Of a stretch of 64,000 bases of DNA, positions 1-10,598 are shown piece after piece. Under the pieces are notes generated by a model, which was given only the letters and a program-made list of their open reading frames with translations, did not search any database and was not told the origin of the DNA. Positions within the stretch are counted from its first letter, which is position 1, and the number at the start of each line of letters is the position of its first letter. The position numbers were made by a program, and so were the translations under genes. Source of the DNA: Klebsiella pneumoniae (GTDB lineage: Bacteria; Pseudomonadota; Gammaproteobacteria; Eutrophobiales; Eutrophobiaceae); NCBI GenBank assembly GCA_945878555.1, contig CAMDWI010000018.1, positions 26,357 to 90,356 of the forward strand, read 5' to 3'.

Positions 1-1218
1 TTGACCAGGCTCGGCACAGAAAAATTCATGCTCGATGGCAAACACTCGGGCACTGGTGGTGGCAACCACGTGACCATGGGGTCAAATCTCGCCACGGACA
101 GCCCGTTCCTGCGCCGCCCGGACCTGCTGGCCAGCCTGATCAGTTACTGGCAACACCATCCCAGCCTGTCGTATCTGTTCTCGGGCATGTTCATCGGCCC
201 AACCAGTCAGGCACCGCGTGTTGATGAGGCCCGTGACGATAACCTGTACGAACTTGAAATCGCTCTGGCATTATTACCCTCTGGCAACAGCGACCAACCC
301 TGGCTGGTAGACCGTATCCTGCGCAATTTCCTGATTGATCTGACTGGCAATACACACCGGGCCGAGTTTTGTATCGACAAACTGTATTCACCGGACGGTC
401 CGGCAGGACGACGGGGTCTGGTTGAGTTCCGCGCATTCGAGATGCCACCGCATTCCCGGATGGCACTGCTGCAGATCCTGTTACTGCGTGCATTGATCGC
501 ACGTTTCTGGGACAAGCCGTACAAACGGACATTGACGCGCTGGGGCACCGATCTGCATGACCGCTTTATGCTGCGTCACTTTATCCAGGAAGACTTCAGG
601 GCCGTCATCCAGGATCTGGAAGAGAATGGATACAAGTTCGATTTGCAGTGGTTCGCACCGTTTCTCGAATTTCGCTTCCCGGCAATAGGCGGGGTCACTG
701 TGGGAGGTATACAGCTACAACTACACTCCGCACTGGAACCCTGGCACGTGCTCGGTGAAGAATCAACTGCACAGGGGACGTCGCGTTATGTCGATTCCTC
801 AGTGGAACGGATGCAGATCAGTGTGAGCAATCTGGTAAATGACCGGTATGTAATCACCTGCAACGGCAGACAAATCCCCTTGTGCCCGACCGGTATTGCC
901 GGAAACTACGTGGCCGGAGTCCGTTACAAGGCCTGGCAGCCCTGGTCGAGCCTGCATCCCACCATCAAGCCACACGTACCGCTGGTATTTGATGTCGTTG
1001 ACACTGAAAACCAGCGCTCCATCGGTGGCTGCACCTATCACGTCTCCCACCCCGGCGGCCGTAACTATGACACCTTCCCGGTCAATGCAAACGAGGCCGA
1101 GGCTCGACGCAACGCCCGATTCTGGAATTACGGGTACACCCAGGGCAAGATGATCATCACCCCGGAAAAGATTCATCCTGACCACCCGGTAACGCTGGAT
1201 TTAAGAGTGCCGAAATAA
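1..1218 (+). CDS. Transglutaminase-like protein, DUF2126 C-terminal part (5' truncated by window edge)
   Basis: The reading frame is open from the first base, so this is the C-terminal ~405 residues of a larger protein; family members are about 1100 residues with a transglutaminase-like N-terminal part. The glycine-rich GTGGGNHV motif at residues 17-24 and the conserved stretch that follows identify the DUF2126 region. In other genomes this protein sits beside alpha-E and circularly permuted ATP-grasp genes, as it does here (next two genes, convergent). That set has been predicted to make or modify peptides through amide bonds; no reaction is proven. The TTG at base 1 is only the window edge and not a real start. 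Confidence 0.85.
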   Translation: MTRLGTEKFMLDGKHSGTGGGNHVTMGSNLATDSPFLRRPDLLASLISYWQHHPSLSYLFSGMFIGPTSQAPRVDEARDDNLYELEIALALLPSGNSDQPWLVDRILRNFLIDLTGNTHRAEFCIDKLYSPDGPAGRRGLVEFRAFEMPPHSRMALLQILLLRALIARFWDKPYKRTLTRWGTDLHDRFMLRHFIQEDFRAVIQDLEENGYKFDLQWFAPFLEFRFPAIGGVTVGGIQLQLHSALEPWHVLGEESTAQGTSRYVDSSVERMQISVSNLVNDRYVITCNGRQIPLCPTGIAGNYVAGVRYKAWQPWSSLHPTIKPHVPLVFDVVDTENQRSIGGCTYHVSHPGGRNYDTFPVNANEAEARRNARFWNYGYTQGKMIITPEKIHPDHPVTLDLRVPK

Positions 1219-1262
1219 CCAGGCCAGCAAGTCAGGCTCAAGCCTTTCTCTGCTTCAAAATG

Positions 1263-2213
1263 CTACTGACTTTGGCTTTGGCCCTTGCCATGGCCAAACC
1301 AGCTCTGGCCAACCGTGTTGTGGACCCTGGCAAAATCAATCTGCAGTTCGTCGATAAATTCATGCAGGCCGGACTGAATCAGTGCAGCCGTATCTATTTT
1401 ATTGACCATACGCTGGGCCTGCATCATCTCATGCAAGGGCTGTTCGTGGCCGGGAGACTGGATAAAACAATTCTCCAGTTCATCCAGACAATAACGCACG
1501 CTGTGCGGGAACTGGCTGTCCGTTATCAGGAACTTGACGACGTCCGGGCCGTTGACCCGGTCCTTAACGTGCTGACGGTACATCTGGTAAGCGCCGAGTG
1601 ATTTGAGCACATTCATCCACAGGATATTATCGTAGGCATCCGGGATATTCGCCTGTTCCTGTAACAGGTTGATACAGCCAACATCAAGGATACGAGTGGT
1701 CATATCTGCCCGCTCCAGGTTGCGACCCATGCGGATAAAGTTGTAGGCATTGCCGTGGCTCATATTGCCGAACAACAGGCCTGTCATCTGGTAACAGCGG
1801 GTGATTACCTCGCTTAAGAAGTGATGACGGGAATTCTGCTTCAGGGCAGCATCGCTGTTATTTCGCACATAAAGATAAAATTCATTGATCTTTTCCCAGG
1901 CCTCGGCCGGGATAATTTCGCGGGTGGTGCGAGCGTTCTCACGGGCCGCACTGACGGAGCAGATCAGCGAGGCCGGGTTCGATGTATCGGTCAGCATGAA
2001 CCTGATGACATTTCGTTCACTGCCCTGTTTATACTTCTCGTAAAACTGATCGGAGCTACCGGTGATCTTGATCAAATCTTCCCAGATATGTTTGACAATA
2101 CCGGGCATGTCCATCAATACATTCGAATAGACACGGATCAGGCGTGCGGTATTCTCTGCACGCTCAAAGTAACGTCCATACCAGTACATCTTTTCGGCTA
2201 CACGTGACAGCAT
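1263..2213 (-). CDS. Alpha-E domain protein (DUF403)
   Basis: A 316-residue all-helical protein starting MLSRVAEKMYWYGRYFER, the hallmark N-terminus of the alpha-E family. It covers the full family length. Its ATG overlaps the stop of the upstream ATP-grasp gene by one base (TGATG), so the two are translationally coupled. Alpha-E proteins accompany circularly permuted ATP-grasp enzymes in a predicted peptide-ligase system; their own role is unknown. The gene is convergent with the DUF2126 gene, whose stop is 45 bases away. Confidence 0.88.
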   Translation of the reverse strand: MLSRVAEKMYWYGRYFERAENTARLIRVYSNVLMDMPGIVKHIWEDLIKITGSSDQFYEKYKQGSERNVIRFMLTDTSNPASLICSVSAARENARTTREIIPAEAWEKINEFYLYVRNNSDAALKQNSRHHFLSEVITRCYQMTGLLFGNMSHGNAYNFIRMGRNLERADMTTRILDVGCINLLQEQANIPDAYDNILWMNVLKSLGAYQMYRQHVKDRVNGPDVVKFLITDSQFPHSVRYCLDELENCFIQSPGHEQPLHEMMQAQRMVNKIDTAALIQSGLHEFIDELQIDFARVHNTVGQSWFGHGKGQSQSQ

Positions 2214-3670
2214 CAGGAGCTCCTGCGATCCTCAATCACCCAGGTGTCCTTGCTGCCACCCCCCTGGGAAGAATTTACTACCAGTGAACCGCGAACCAGT
2301 GCCACACGGGTCAACCCACCGGCGGTGACATAGGTGCTGTTACCCTGCAGGATAAATGGCCGCAGGTCCACATGGCGTGGCTCGATGCCGTTATCACACA
2401 GTGTCGGCACTGTTGACAGGTTCAGGATTGGCTGGGCGATATAGTTGCGCGGGTTACTTTTGATAACACGCCGGATCTCGTCGCGACGAGCATTGGATTC
2501 ATGCGGGCCGATAAACATGCCGTAACCACCGGACTCATTCGCGGGCTTGACTACCAGCGCGTCAAGATTGGCGAGCACATGATCTCGCTGTTTCTTGTCC
2601 TCGCACAGGAAGCTCGGTACGTTCGGCAGCAGCGGCTCCTCACCCAGATAGTACTTGATCATGTCAGGCACGTAGGTATAGACCACCTTGTCATCAGCCA
2701 CCCCGGCCCCTGGTGCATTCGCCAGTGCCACCGTGCCTTTCTTCCAGGCGCGCATCAAACCGGGCACGCCGAGTACCGAATTGTTGTTAAATGCCTCCGG
2801 ATCGAGAAACAGATCATCAATGCGGCGATAGATTACGTCCACACGCGACAAGCCCTCGATTGTTTTCATATAGACACAATCATCATCGCCAACGATCAGA
2901 TCTGACCCTTCGACCAGTTCCGCACCCATCTGCTGGGCCAGAAACGAGTGTTCAAAATAGGCGGAATTATAGATACCCGGCGTCAGCACCACGATCTCCG
3001 GGTAATCCAGCGGTCGAGGGGAAATGGAGGTCAGCGTGTCGGACAACTGCGTCGTATAGTCGCCCATATGCATGATATTGTATTTTTCAAACAGCTCGGG
3101 GAATACGCGCTTGGTGACCTTCCTGTTTTCAAGCATGTAGGAAACACCGGAGGGGACCCGCAGATTATCTTCCAGCACATAGATAGTGCCATCACTGTGT
3201 CGGACCAGATCGCTGCCGCAGATATGAGCCCATACACCGAACGCCGGATTCATGCCCTCACATTCCTTGCGATAGTTTTTCGAGCTGGCGAGCAGTTCTG
3301 CCGGGATGACCTTGTCCCTGACTATCTTTTGATCGTTGTACACGTCCTGGATAAAGTGGTTCAGGGCGGTCAGCCGCTGCTTCAGTCCCTTCTCTACCTT
3401 CAGCCATTCACTCTGCAGGATGACCCGAGGAATGATGTCATAGGGCCATTCGCGGTCGATATTTTCACCTTCACTGTAGACGGTGAAGGTAATGCCCATT
3501 GTGCGGATGGCAAGTTCAGCCTCATGACGACGCTGGTGCAGATATTCGGGTTTCAGTTTTTTCAGATAATTTACGAGGTGACCCATACCGCGACGAGCCT
3601 TGCGGTCTGCGGTCAGCAACTCATCGTATAAACCTTCTACCTTGTATTTACTGAAGTGATCCATAAACAA
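2213..3670 (-). CDS. Circularly permuted type 2 ATP-grasp protein (DUF404/DUF407)
   Basis: A 485-residue protein of the circularly permuted ATP-grasp family. The ATP-grasp signatures are in permuted order, with a VVKPANESGGYGMFIGP phosphate-binding loop in the C-terminal half and an acidic EDNLRVPSG motif earlier. Known members are predicted to form amide bonds between amino acids or peptides using ATP, in the cytoplasm. It is the first gene of a two-gene operon with alpha-E. The upstream 155 bases contain TGCACC-type inverted repeats resembling NtrC sites (see regulatory entry), so nitrogen control is possible but inferred. Substrate unknown. Confidence 0.88.
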   Translation of the reverse strand: MFMDHFSKYKVEGLYDELLTADRKARRGMGHLVNYLKKLKPEYLHQRRHEAELAIRTMGITFTVYSEGENIDREWPYDIIPRVILQSEWLKVEKGLKQRLTALNHFIQDVYNDQKIVRDKVIPAELLASSKNYRKECEGMNPAFGVWAHICGSDLVRHSDGTIYVLEDNLRVPSGVSYMLENRKVTKRVFPELFEKYNIMHMGDYTTQLSDTLTSISPRPLDYPEIVVLTPGIYNSAYFEHSFLAQQMGAELVEGSDLIVGDDDCVYMKTIEGLSRVDVIYRRIDDLFLDPEAFNNNSVLGVPGLMRAWKKGTVALANAPGAGVADDKVVYTYVPDMIKYYLGEEPLLPNVPSFLCEDKKQRDHVLANLDALVVKPANESGGYGMFIGPHESNARRDEIRRVIKSNPRNYIAQPILNLSTVPTLCDNGIEPRHVDLRPFILQGNSTYVTAGGLTRVALVRGSLVVNSSQGGGSKDTWVIEDRRSS

Positions 3671-3745
3671 ACGTAAGCGAAATATCAGTTGAATGGCTTC
3701 GATGATATTCCATCAGTGCAAGCACTTGACAGCCAATTTTGCATT

Positions 3746-3815
3746 TGCACCAGGATTGGTGCACGTTTTGATCCTGCTAGTGCAGGAATTTTTGAGCCGT
3801 GTACCAAAACGGTGC
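3746..3815 (-). promoter_or_regulatory. Two NtrC-like enhancer sites upstream of the ATP-grasp/alpha-E operon
   Basis: Site 1 (3746-3763) has perfect 7-base arms TGCACCA and TGGTGCA around a 4-base spacer. Site 2 (3801-3815) is GTACC-N5-GGTGC, one mismatch from the 15-base NtrC core. Their centres are about 53 bases apart, roughly five helical turns. Site 1 is one base longer than the canonical core. A weak sigma54-like GG...GC pair on the minus strand (3722-3734) has spacing 9 instead of 10. NtrC control is an inference. Confidence 0.4.
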
Positions 3816-3825
3816 ATGGCCTTGA

Positions 3826-5004
3826 TCAACCCGGTGCCTCCTGATCCGTGGAGCGCAGGAATTCCCCGATTTCATCCCGCCTCGCGTCGGCATCTTTTTC
3901 ACCCATTTCGATCAAATGATGGATGTAGTCTGTCTGGAACATGACCAGACTGAGCATGTCTGTGGAACGATATTCACGAGTACCCCAACCCCGGGTCATA
4001 AAGCGAAACGGTTTGGGCAACTGGGGTTCATATTTCGCAGCCAGATTACCGAGATCCTCGGAGGGTCGCAGCATTAATAATTTTACCGGTGTGAGACCTT
4101 CCCGATTGGGTTCCGGCAGGTTTTTGATCAGGCTGTTGATACGCTCCAGACGCAATGCATCGTTATCAAATACATCCAGAAATATGGCGTTATACATCGC
4201 ACCGATGACCTTCGCCGGTGCCGGATAATCATCTAATCGCGGTGCCTTCGCCTCGGTCGGCGTGGGGATATGCCGGGTCGAAATCGCCAGCAGCTTTCTC
4301 GCCCCCATATGTATCGCCGGTGACAACGGAGCGGTCAGGCGTATACCACCGTCGCCGTACCAGCTACCGTTCACATAGACCGACGGGAACAACATCGGCA
4401 ACGAAGCCGAGGCCATGATATGTTCGACCCCGATATCCTCGAATACACTCTTTCTGTGTGCACGTTGCCAGGGTCTCACGCCCTCGCCCTGTACCCAGGT
4501 AATAGACTGGCCAGTCGTATAACTGGAGGCGGTGATCGCGATTGCCTTCAGTGTGCCTGCACTGATGTTTCGGGAGATGCCGTTCAGCTTGCCGCCTTCC
4601 GGTTTCAATATGTCCGTCAGCAGGTGGCGAATTGGCGAGGTATCAACCAGACTGCGCGCCGTCACCGTACCTGTTGCCCCACCCGTTATCAGACGCAGAC
4701 CCCAACTCAGCACATGCCGTGAAATGGAGCCAGGATCCACCCTGAAAACCTTATCAATATTCAGACCTTCCCATATCGCCGAGAGTCTTTCAGCCTTCCC
4801 GTGTAATGGGCCGGTTTCGTTTGCGAGGAAGGCTGCATTGATTGCGCCGGAGGAAACCCCGGTAATGATCGGAAAACAAAGTTCAGGATAATGTTTACCC
4901 AGACTGCGCAAAAATCCCACCTGATAAGCGGCACGTGCACCGCCGCCACTCATGACCAGACCCAGCCTGTCTGTGCCTGAAGTGTTGTTAGTACTGTTAG
5001 TCAT
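3826..5004 (-). CDS. Patatin-like phospholipase family protein
   Basis: A 392-residue cytoplasmic-type patatin hydrolase. The oxyanion-hole glycine loop SGGGARAAYQ is at residues 19-28, the nucleophile elbow GVSSG at 49-53 (Ser51), and the catalytic aspartate in the DGG motif at Asp218. These define the Ser-Asp dyad used to hydrolyse acyl esters of phospholipids or other lipids. There is no signal peptide. The gene is transcribed alone; the next gene diverges from it. The actual lipid substrate cannot be read from sequence. Confidence 0.85.
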   Translation of the reverse strand: MTNSTNNTSGTDRLGLVMSGGGARAAYQVGFLRSLGKHYPELCFPIITGVSSGAINAAFLANETGPLHGKAERLSAIWEGLNIDKVFRVDPGSISRHVLSWGLRLITGGATGTVTARSLVDTSPIRHLLTDILKPEGGKLNGISRNISAGTLKAIAITASSYTTGQSITWVQGEGVRPWQRAHRKSVFEDIGVEHIMASASLPMLFPSVYVNGSWYGDGGIRLTAPLSPAIHMGARKLLAISTRHIPTPTEAKAPRLDDYPAPAKVIGAMYNAIFLDVFDNDALRLERINSLIKNLPEPNREGLTPVKLLMLRPSEDLGNLAAKYEPQLPKPFRFMTRGWGTREYRSTDMLSLVMFQTDYIHHLIEMGEKDADARRDEIGEFLRSTDQEAPG

Positions 5005-5172
5005 TCTCAGGCCCTGTTTTTTTGTCTGTTAGGGAATGCATGGTATTACGTATATCTGTTGTATTACCTGATCAGCCTACTTAAACTTGTCACAGGTACT
5101 ACCTGTCAGATATGGAGTCATCCGTCCTTGATAGAATCATTGTTACACAAATTTTATGCCGCGAGTATATCG

Positions 5173-5673
5173 ATGGATAGCGAAGGCGGTATGCTGGTCG
5201 CCAGTACGGATGAACGCCTGCTGGCCTGGGCGATGCTGTTCTGTTTTGCCACCGCGCTCAGCCTGCTGGCCGGGCTGATCTGGAAAAAGCGACAGGCGAG
5301 GATGGCGGCGACAGCAGGCCTGCTGGGCTGTTTGTTACTGACCGCGCTGATATTGCCATCGGTAAGGCAAGAGTATATCCATGCATCACCCGATGTACTG
5401 ACGATTGAAACCGGTAGCTGGTACAAGCCTTCGCGCACAGTGGTGGATATGGCCGATATTCGCAATATCCGTGAATCCGACCCGCAGGGTGTAGTGCCTT
5501 CGAACCTGATTGGGGATCCGGTAATCGATTGGCATGTGACACGAAATAACGATAGTCGTGAAGTGCTGGAGCTGAACGACTTTTTCAGCGCACACCGTAT
5601 GGTTGTGGCCTACTACTACAAGGATCGGGGGCTGTGGCTGGAGCGGATGGAAGACCGCCAGCGCGGTGAGTGA
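5173..5673 (+). CDS. Hypothetical membrane protein
   Basis: Not recognised. From the ATG at 5173 it is 166 residues with two hydrophobic segments near the N-terminus (ending ...ALSLLAGLIW and LLGCLLLTALILP) followed by a soluble domain of about 110 residues. That layout suggests a small inner-membrane protein. The frame is open further upstream to a TTG at 5059, which would give 204 residues; I prefer the ATG because the extra N-terminus looks unlike a leader, but neither start has a clear ribosome binding site. It diverges from the patatin gene and converges on dapB with a 4-base gap. Confidence 0.5.
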   Translation: MDSEGGMLVASTDERLLAWAMLFCFATALSLLAGLIWKKRQARMAATAGLLGCLLLTALILPSVRQEYIHASPDVLTIETGSWYKPSRTVVDMADIRNIRESDPQGVVPSNLIGDPVIDWHVTRNNDSREVLELNDFFSAHRMVVAYYYKDRGLWLERMEDRQRGE

Positions 5674-5677
5674 AGGT

Positions 5678-6487
<810 letters not shown>

Positions 6488-6556
6488 TTAATTCCTGATT
6501 GCTGATGTCCGGCCGCCAGTCTGGCGCAAGTGGACGTACCCGACAAGCCCCGGATG

Positions 6557-7687
6557 TTACGGGGCCATGTTTTCAAAAAATTCCTTCACACCATCCAGCC
6601 AGGACCTCGCCTTTGGGCTGTGCTTTTTGTTGTCATGCTCCATCGAACGCTCAAACTCCTGCAACAGCTCCTTCTGACGCTTGTCCAGATTGACAGGAGT
6701 CTCCACGATCGCCTTGCAGATCAGATCGCCCTTGTTCGTGGTTCGCACTGAACGCACACCCTTGCCCCGCAGGCGGAACAGCTTGCCACTCTGGGTTTCT
6801 GCCGGAATCTTCAGGCTGACCTTGCCATCCAGTGTCGGCACCTCGATTTCACCACCGAGTGCGGCCATGGTGAAACTGATAGGCACATCGCAATGCAGAC
6901 TGGTGCCATCACGGGTAAAAATGGGGTGTTCGCGCACGATAACATGCACATACAGATCACCGGACGGACCACCCTTCTCTCCTGCCTCACCTTCACCGGT
7001 CAGGCGTATCCGGTCACCGGTATCTACACCGGGGGGTACCTTGACCGAGATCGTCTTGTTTTCGCGGACCCGGCCATTGCCATGACAGGTAGTACAAGGG
7101 TCACTGATAATCTTGCCGTTACCACGGCACTGCGGACAGGTCTGCTGGATTGAGAAAAATCCCTGTTGCATCCGGACCTGACCGATACCATCACAGGTGG
7201 GACACTTGGACGGGGTGGATCCCTTCTTCGCACCACTGCCCTGACATACCTCGCAGCCGACCAGTCGCGGTACACGTATCTTGGTGGTTGTGCCATTAAC
7301 GGCCTCTTCCAGCGACAACTCCATGTCATAACGCAGGTCAGACCCCCGAAACACGCGCTCGCCACCGTGTCTGCCACCACCAAAGATATCGCCAAATACG
7401 CTGTCAAATATATCGCCGAATCCGGCGGCACCGTGTCCCTGACCACCGCCAAACTGCTGTTCCACACCCGCGTGTCCAAACTGATCATAGGCAGAACGTT
7501 TGCGTTCATCCGACAGGATGTCGTAGGCCTCTTTTGCCTCCTTGAACTGCTCTTCAGCCTGCTTGTCATCCGGATTACGGTCCGGATGGTGTTTCATCGC
7601 CAGACGACGGTAGGCCTTTTTTAATTCGGCATCGGTCGCATTTTTTGCCACACCGAGCACTTCATAATAATCACGCTTGTTAGCCAT
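6557..7687 (-). CDS. dnaJ: Chaperone DnaJ
   Basis: A 376-residue type I J-protein that stimulates DnaK ATPase and delivers unfolded clients. The J domain has the HPD motif at residues 34-36, followed by a Gly/Phe-rich linker ([13 protein letters not shown]) and four CxxCxGxG zinc repeats (beginning CEVCQGSG and CPTCDGIG). A C-terminal substrate-binding domain follows. Full length. It lies downstream of dnaK, separated by 144 bases that include a strong hairpin (7718-7749), which may tune the dnaK:dnaJ ratio. Confidence 0.97.
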   Translation of the reverse strand: MANKRDYYEVLGVAKNATDAELKKAYRRLAMKHHPDRNPDDKQAEEQFKEAKEAYDILSDERKRSAYDQFGHAGVEQQFGGGQGHGAAGFGDIFDSVFGDIFGGGRHGGERVFRGSDLRYDMELSLEEAVNGTTTKIRVPRLVGCEVCQGSGAKKGSTPSKCPTCDGIGQVRMQQGFFSIQQTCPQCRGNGKIISDPCTTCHGNGRVRENKTISVKVPPGVDTGDRIRLTGEGEAGEKGGPSGDLYVHVIVREHPIFTRDGTSLHCDVPISFTMAALGGEIEVPTLDGKVSLKIPAETQSGKLFRLRGKGVRSVRTTNKGDLICKAIVETPVNLDKRQKELLQEFERSMEHDNKKHSPKARSWLDGVKEFFENMAP

Positions 7688-7717
7688 ACTGATTTTGCTT
7701 GCCTTCTCTCACAAACA

Positions 7718-7749
7718 GGCCCGGAAGAGGGTCTTACCCTCCCCGGGCC
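7718..7749 (-). terminator. Intergenic hairpin between dnaK and dnaJ
   Basis: Perfect 7-base arms GGCCCGG/CCGGGCC enclose a second pairing GAGGGT/ACCCTC with a 3-base loop, giving a long GC-rich stem in the dnaK-dnaJ gap. No T-run follows on the minus strand, so it is more likely an attenuator or mRNA-processing and stability element than a full terminator. Confidence 0.5.
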
Positions 7750-7831
7750 ATGTTACTGTCACAGTTTCGTATCGTCCGTCAATGGCATATCGGTAATCTG
7801 ATATGAAGATGCCTGGACGTACAGCCATTAC

Positions 7832-9772
7832 CTACTTCTTGTCGTCTTTCACTTCCTCAAACTCGGCATCGACCACATTATCATCGGCCGCCTTGCCACC
7901 ACCAGCGTTTGCGCTGCCGGCACCTGCATTCGCCCTGGCCTGATCTGCCGCCGAGGCCTCCTTGTAGGCACGTTCCGCCAGTTTGCCACTCACTTCGGTA
8001 AGCTTGCGGGTCTTCTCCTCAATGTCGGCCTTGTTATCGGTCTTCAGACTGGCTTCAAGATCGTGGATCGCACCTTCAATTTCCTTCTTTTCGCTATCCT
8101 GTACCTTGTCACCGAGTTCCTCAACCGATTTTCTGGACGCATGGATCAGGTTGTCGGCCATGTTGCGGGTCTCGACCATTTCCTTCGCCAGTCGGTCTTC
8201 CTCGGCATGTGCCTCGGCGTCCTTGATCATCTTATGGATCTCGTCATCGGACAAACCGCTGGAGGCCTTGATGATGATCGACTGTTCCTTGCCTGTGGCC
8301 TTGTCCTTCGCACCCACATTCAGTATACCGTTTGCATCTATATTGAACGTCACTTCAATCTGCGGCATGCCCCGGCGTGCAACCGGAAGATCGGTCAGGT
8401 CAAAGCGACCCAACGACTTGTTACCGGCGGCCATCTCACGTTCACCCTGCAAGACATGCACGGTCACGGCGGTCTGGTTGTCTTCCGCCGTTGAAAACAC
8501 TTGCTGGGCCTTCGTCGGTATAGTTGTATTTTTTTCGATCAGCTTGGTCATCACACCACCGAGTGTCTCGATACCGAGTGACAACGGGGTGACGTCGAGC
8601 AACAATACATCCTTCACATCACCACCCAGCACACCGGCCTGGATGGCGGCGCCGGCAGCAACGGCCTCATCCGGGTTGACGTCCTTGCGCGGCTCCTTGC
8701 CGAATATCTTCGCCACTATCTCCTGCACCTTCGGCATACGCGTCTGACCACCGACCAGAATAACGTCGGTAATCTCTGACGGGCTGAGGCCAGCATCTTT
8801 CAGCGCCACCTTGCACGGGTCTATCGTGCGTTCGATCAGCTTGTCGACCAGTGATTCCAGCTTGGCGCGGGTCAGCTTGATGTTCAGATGTTTCGGCCCG
8901 CTTCCATCGGCCGTGATGTAGGGCAGATTGATGTCAGTCTGCTGACTGGAGGACAGTTCGATCTTCGCCTTTTCAGCGGCCTCTTTCAGGCGCTGCAATG
9001 CCAGCGGGTCATTGTGCAGGTCTATACCCTGCTCTTTCTTGAACTCTTCACACAGGAAGTCGATGACACGCAGGTCAAAATCTTCACCACCGAGGAAAGT
9101 ATCGCCGTTGGTGGACAGCACTTCAAACTGGTGCTCACCATCAACCTCGGCAATCTCGATTATGGACACATCAAAGGTACCACCACCGAGATCATATACT
9201 GCAATCTTGGCATCACCTTCCTTCTTGTCCATACCGTAGGCCAGTGCAGCAGCGGTCGGTTCGTTGATAATCCGGCGCACTTCAAGACCGGCGATCTTGC
9301 CCGCATCCTTGGTCGCCTGGCGCTGCGAATCATTAAAGTAGGCAGGCACGGTAATGACGGCCTCGGTGACTTCCTCGCCCAGATAGTCCTCGGCGGTCTT
9401 TTTCATCTTCATCAGCACCCGCGCGGAAATCTCCGGTGGTGCCATCTTCTTGCCCTTTACATCGACCCAGGCGTCACCGTTGTCGGCCTTGACGATCTTG
9501 TAGGGCACCATCTTGATGTCCTTTTGTACAACATCATCGGCAAACTTTCTGCCTATCAGGCGCTTGACCGCGTAGAGTGTATTGTTCGGATTGGTGACCG
9601 ACTGTCGTTTCGCGGACTGGCCAACCAGTACCTCGTCCTCGGCGGTATAGGCAACAATCGACGGCGTGGTACGGGTACCCTCGCTGTTCTCAATTACCTT
9701 GACGTTGCCACCCTCGAGGACAGCCACACATGAGTTTGTGGTGCCGAGGTCTATTCCTATAATCTTTGCCAT
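7832..9772 (-). CDS. dnaK: Molecular chaperone DnaK (Hsp70)
   Basis: A 646-residue Hsp70 with the N-terminal ATPase signature [11 protein letters not shown], the second signature [13 protein letters not shown], a substrate-binding domain, and the typical acidic tail ending EEVKDDKK. Length and tail match proteobacterial DnaK. It binds exposed hydrophobic peptide segments in an ATP cycle driven by DnaJ and GrpE, both encoded beside it. A sigma32-like promoter lies 60-90 bases upstream (9835-9860). Confidence 0.98.
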   Translation of the reverse strand: MAKIIGIDLGTTNSCVAVLEGGNVKVIENSEGTRTTPSIVAYTAEDEVLVGQSAKRQSVTNPNNTLYAVKRLIGRKFADDVVQKDIKMVPYKIVKADNGDAWVDVKGKKMAPPEISARVLMKMKKTAEDYLGEEVTEAVITVPAYFNDSQRQATKDAGKIAGLEVRRIINEPTAAALAYGMDKKEGDAKIAVYDLGGGTFDVSIIEIAEVDGEHQFEVLSTNGDTFLGGEDFDLRVIDFLCEEFKKEQGIDLHNDPLALQRLKEAAEKAKIELSSSQQTDINLPYITADGSGPKHLNIKLTRAKLESLVDKLIERTIDPCKVALKDAGLSPSEITDVILVGGQTRMPKVQEIVAKIFGKEPRKDVNPDEAVAAGAAIQAGVLGGDVKDVLLLDVTPLSLGIETLGGVMTKLIEKNTTIPTKAQQVFSTAEDNQTAVTVHVLQGEREMAAGNKSLGRFDLTDLPVARRGMPQIEVTFNIDANGILNVGAKDKATGKEQSIIIKASSGLSDDEIHKMIKDAEAHAEEDRLAKEMVETRNMADNLIHASRKSVEELGDKVQDSEKKEIEGAIHDLEASLKTDNKADIEEKTRKLTEVSGKLAERAYKEASAADQARANAGAGSANAGGGKAADDNVVDAEFEEVKDDKK

Positions 9773-9834
9773 TGCTTGTTCTCCAGAAAATCCCAGCTAC
9801 TAAAAAAGATGGTTAAAATTTGACTGAGTCTTAT

Positions 9835-9860
9835 ATTTGGGCTGAGGTGTTATATTCAAG
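9835..9860 (-). promoter_or_regulatory. Sigma32 (heat-shock)-type promoter of dnaK
   Basis: On the minus strand CTTGAA (9860-9855) is followed after 13 bases by CCCAAAT (9841-9835), close to the RpoH consensus CTTGAA-N13-CCCCATnT. It lies about 60 bases upstream of the dnaK ATG. No CIRCE inverted repeat is visible here although hrcA is encoded nearby. Confidence 0.65.
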
Positions 9861-9934
9861 GGTGATCCGGCGAAAACCACGTTTTTTGATGATATTTATC
9901 CGCAGCAGTAAAAAATGCGTGTGGAAGGTACCCT

Positions 9935-10513
9935 CTAGCTTGAGACCACAACCATTGCCGGGCGCACCAGACGGCCGTTCAGCTCATATCCCTTCTGTAA
10001 TACGGCGATTACCGTACCCGCTTCCTTGCCTTCGGCAGCCACCATGGAGACAGCGGAATGTTTTTCAGGGTTGAATTTTTCACCGGCAGGGTTGACCGTC
10101 ACTACACCGGCCTTGTCCAGTGAATCACTGAATTTTTTCAGTGTCAGATTCATGCCTTCGCGCAGACCGGTTATGTCCGTCGTCGACTCGGAGGCCTGGA
10201 TACCGAGCTCCAGACTATCGAGCACCGGTAACATTTCACCTACAAATCGTTCCAGCGCATATTTATGTGCGTTTTCAATGTCACGTGCGGTACGCTTGCG
10301 CAGGTTTTCCATGTCGGCCCGCGTCCGCTGGGCCAGTTCGAGGTTTTCCTGGGCCTTACGCGTCTGAATCTCCAGTGCCTGTTCAAGCAACGTCAGCCTG
10401 TCGGTTTGTTCATTCTCTGAGTCGGTACCCGTCTCGTCCGGCAGGTCGTACTGTCCGTCCGCCAGGTAATCACCGGTGTCAGCCTGTTGTTCGTTTTTGT
10501 CTTCAGCGCTCAT
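9935..10513 (-). CDS. grpE: Nucleotide exchange factor GrpE
   Basis: A 192-residue GrpE. It has an acidic disordered N-terminus (about residues 1-40), a long coiled-coil helix (about 40-90), and the conserved C-terminal beta-domain with motifs such as EKFNPEKHSAVSM and VLQKGYELNGRLVRPA. It releases ADP from DnaK. It lies 162 bases upstream of dnaK and downstream of hrcA, in the expected order and strand. Confidence 0.96.
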   Translation of the reverse strand: MSAEDKNEQQADTGDYLADGQYDLPDETGTDSENEQTDRLTLLEQALEIQTRKAQENLELAQRTRADMENLRKRTARDIENAHKYALERFVGEMLPVLDSLELGIQASESTTDITGLREGMNLTLKKFSDSLDKAGVVTVNPAGEKFNPEKHSAVSMVAAEGKEAGTVIAVLQKGYELNGRLVRPAMVVVSS

Positions 10514-10598
10514 GACTATCCTGCATTTTGGTTAAATCTGAACAAAAAATCACCCCGGCAACGCCCATAAAAACGTCGCCGTAAGGTATAGGTATGGT

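Noticed and set aside
3722..3734. Sigma54 promoter of the ATP-grasp operon
   Set aside because: The GG and GC elements are 9 bases apart instead of 10, so it is not reported as a promoter.
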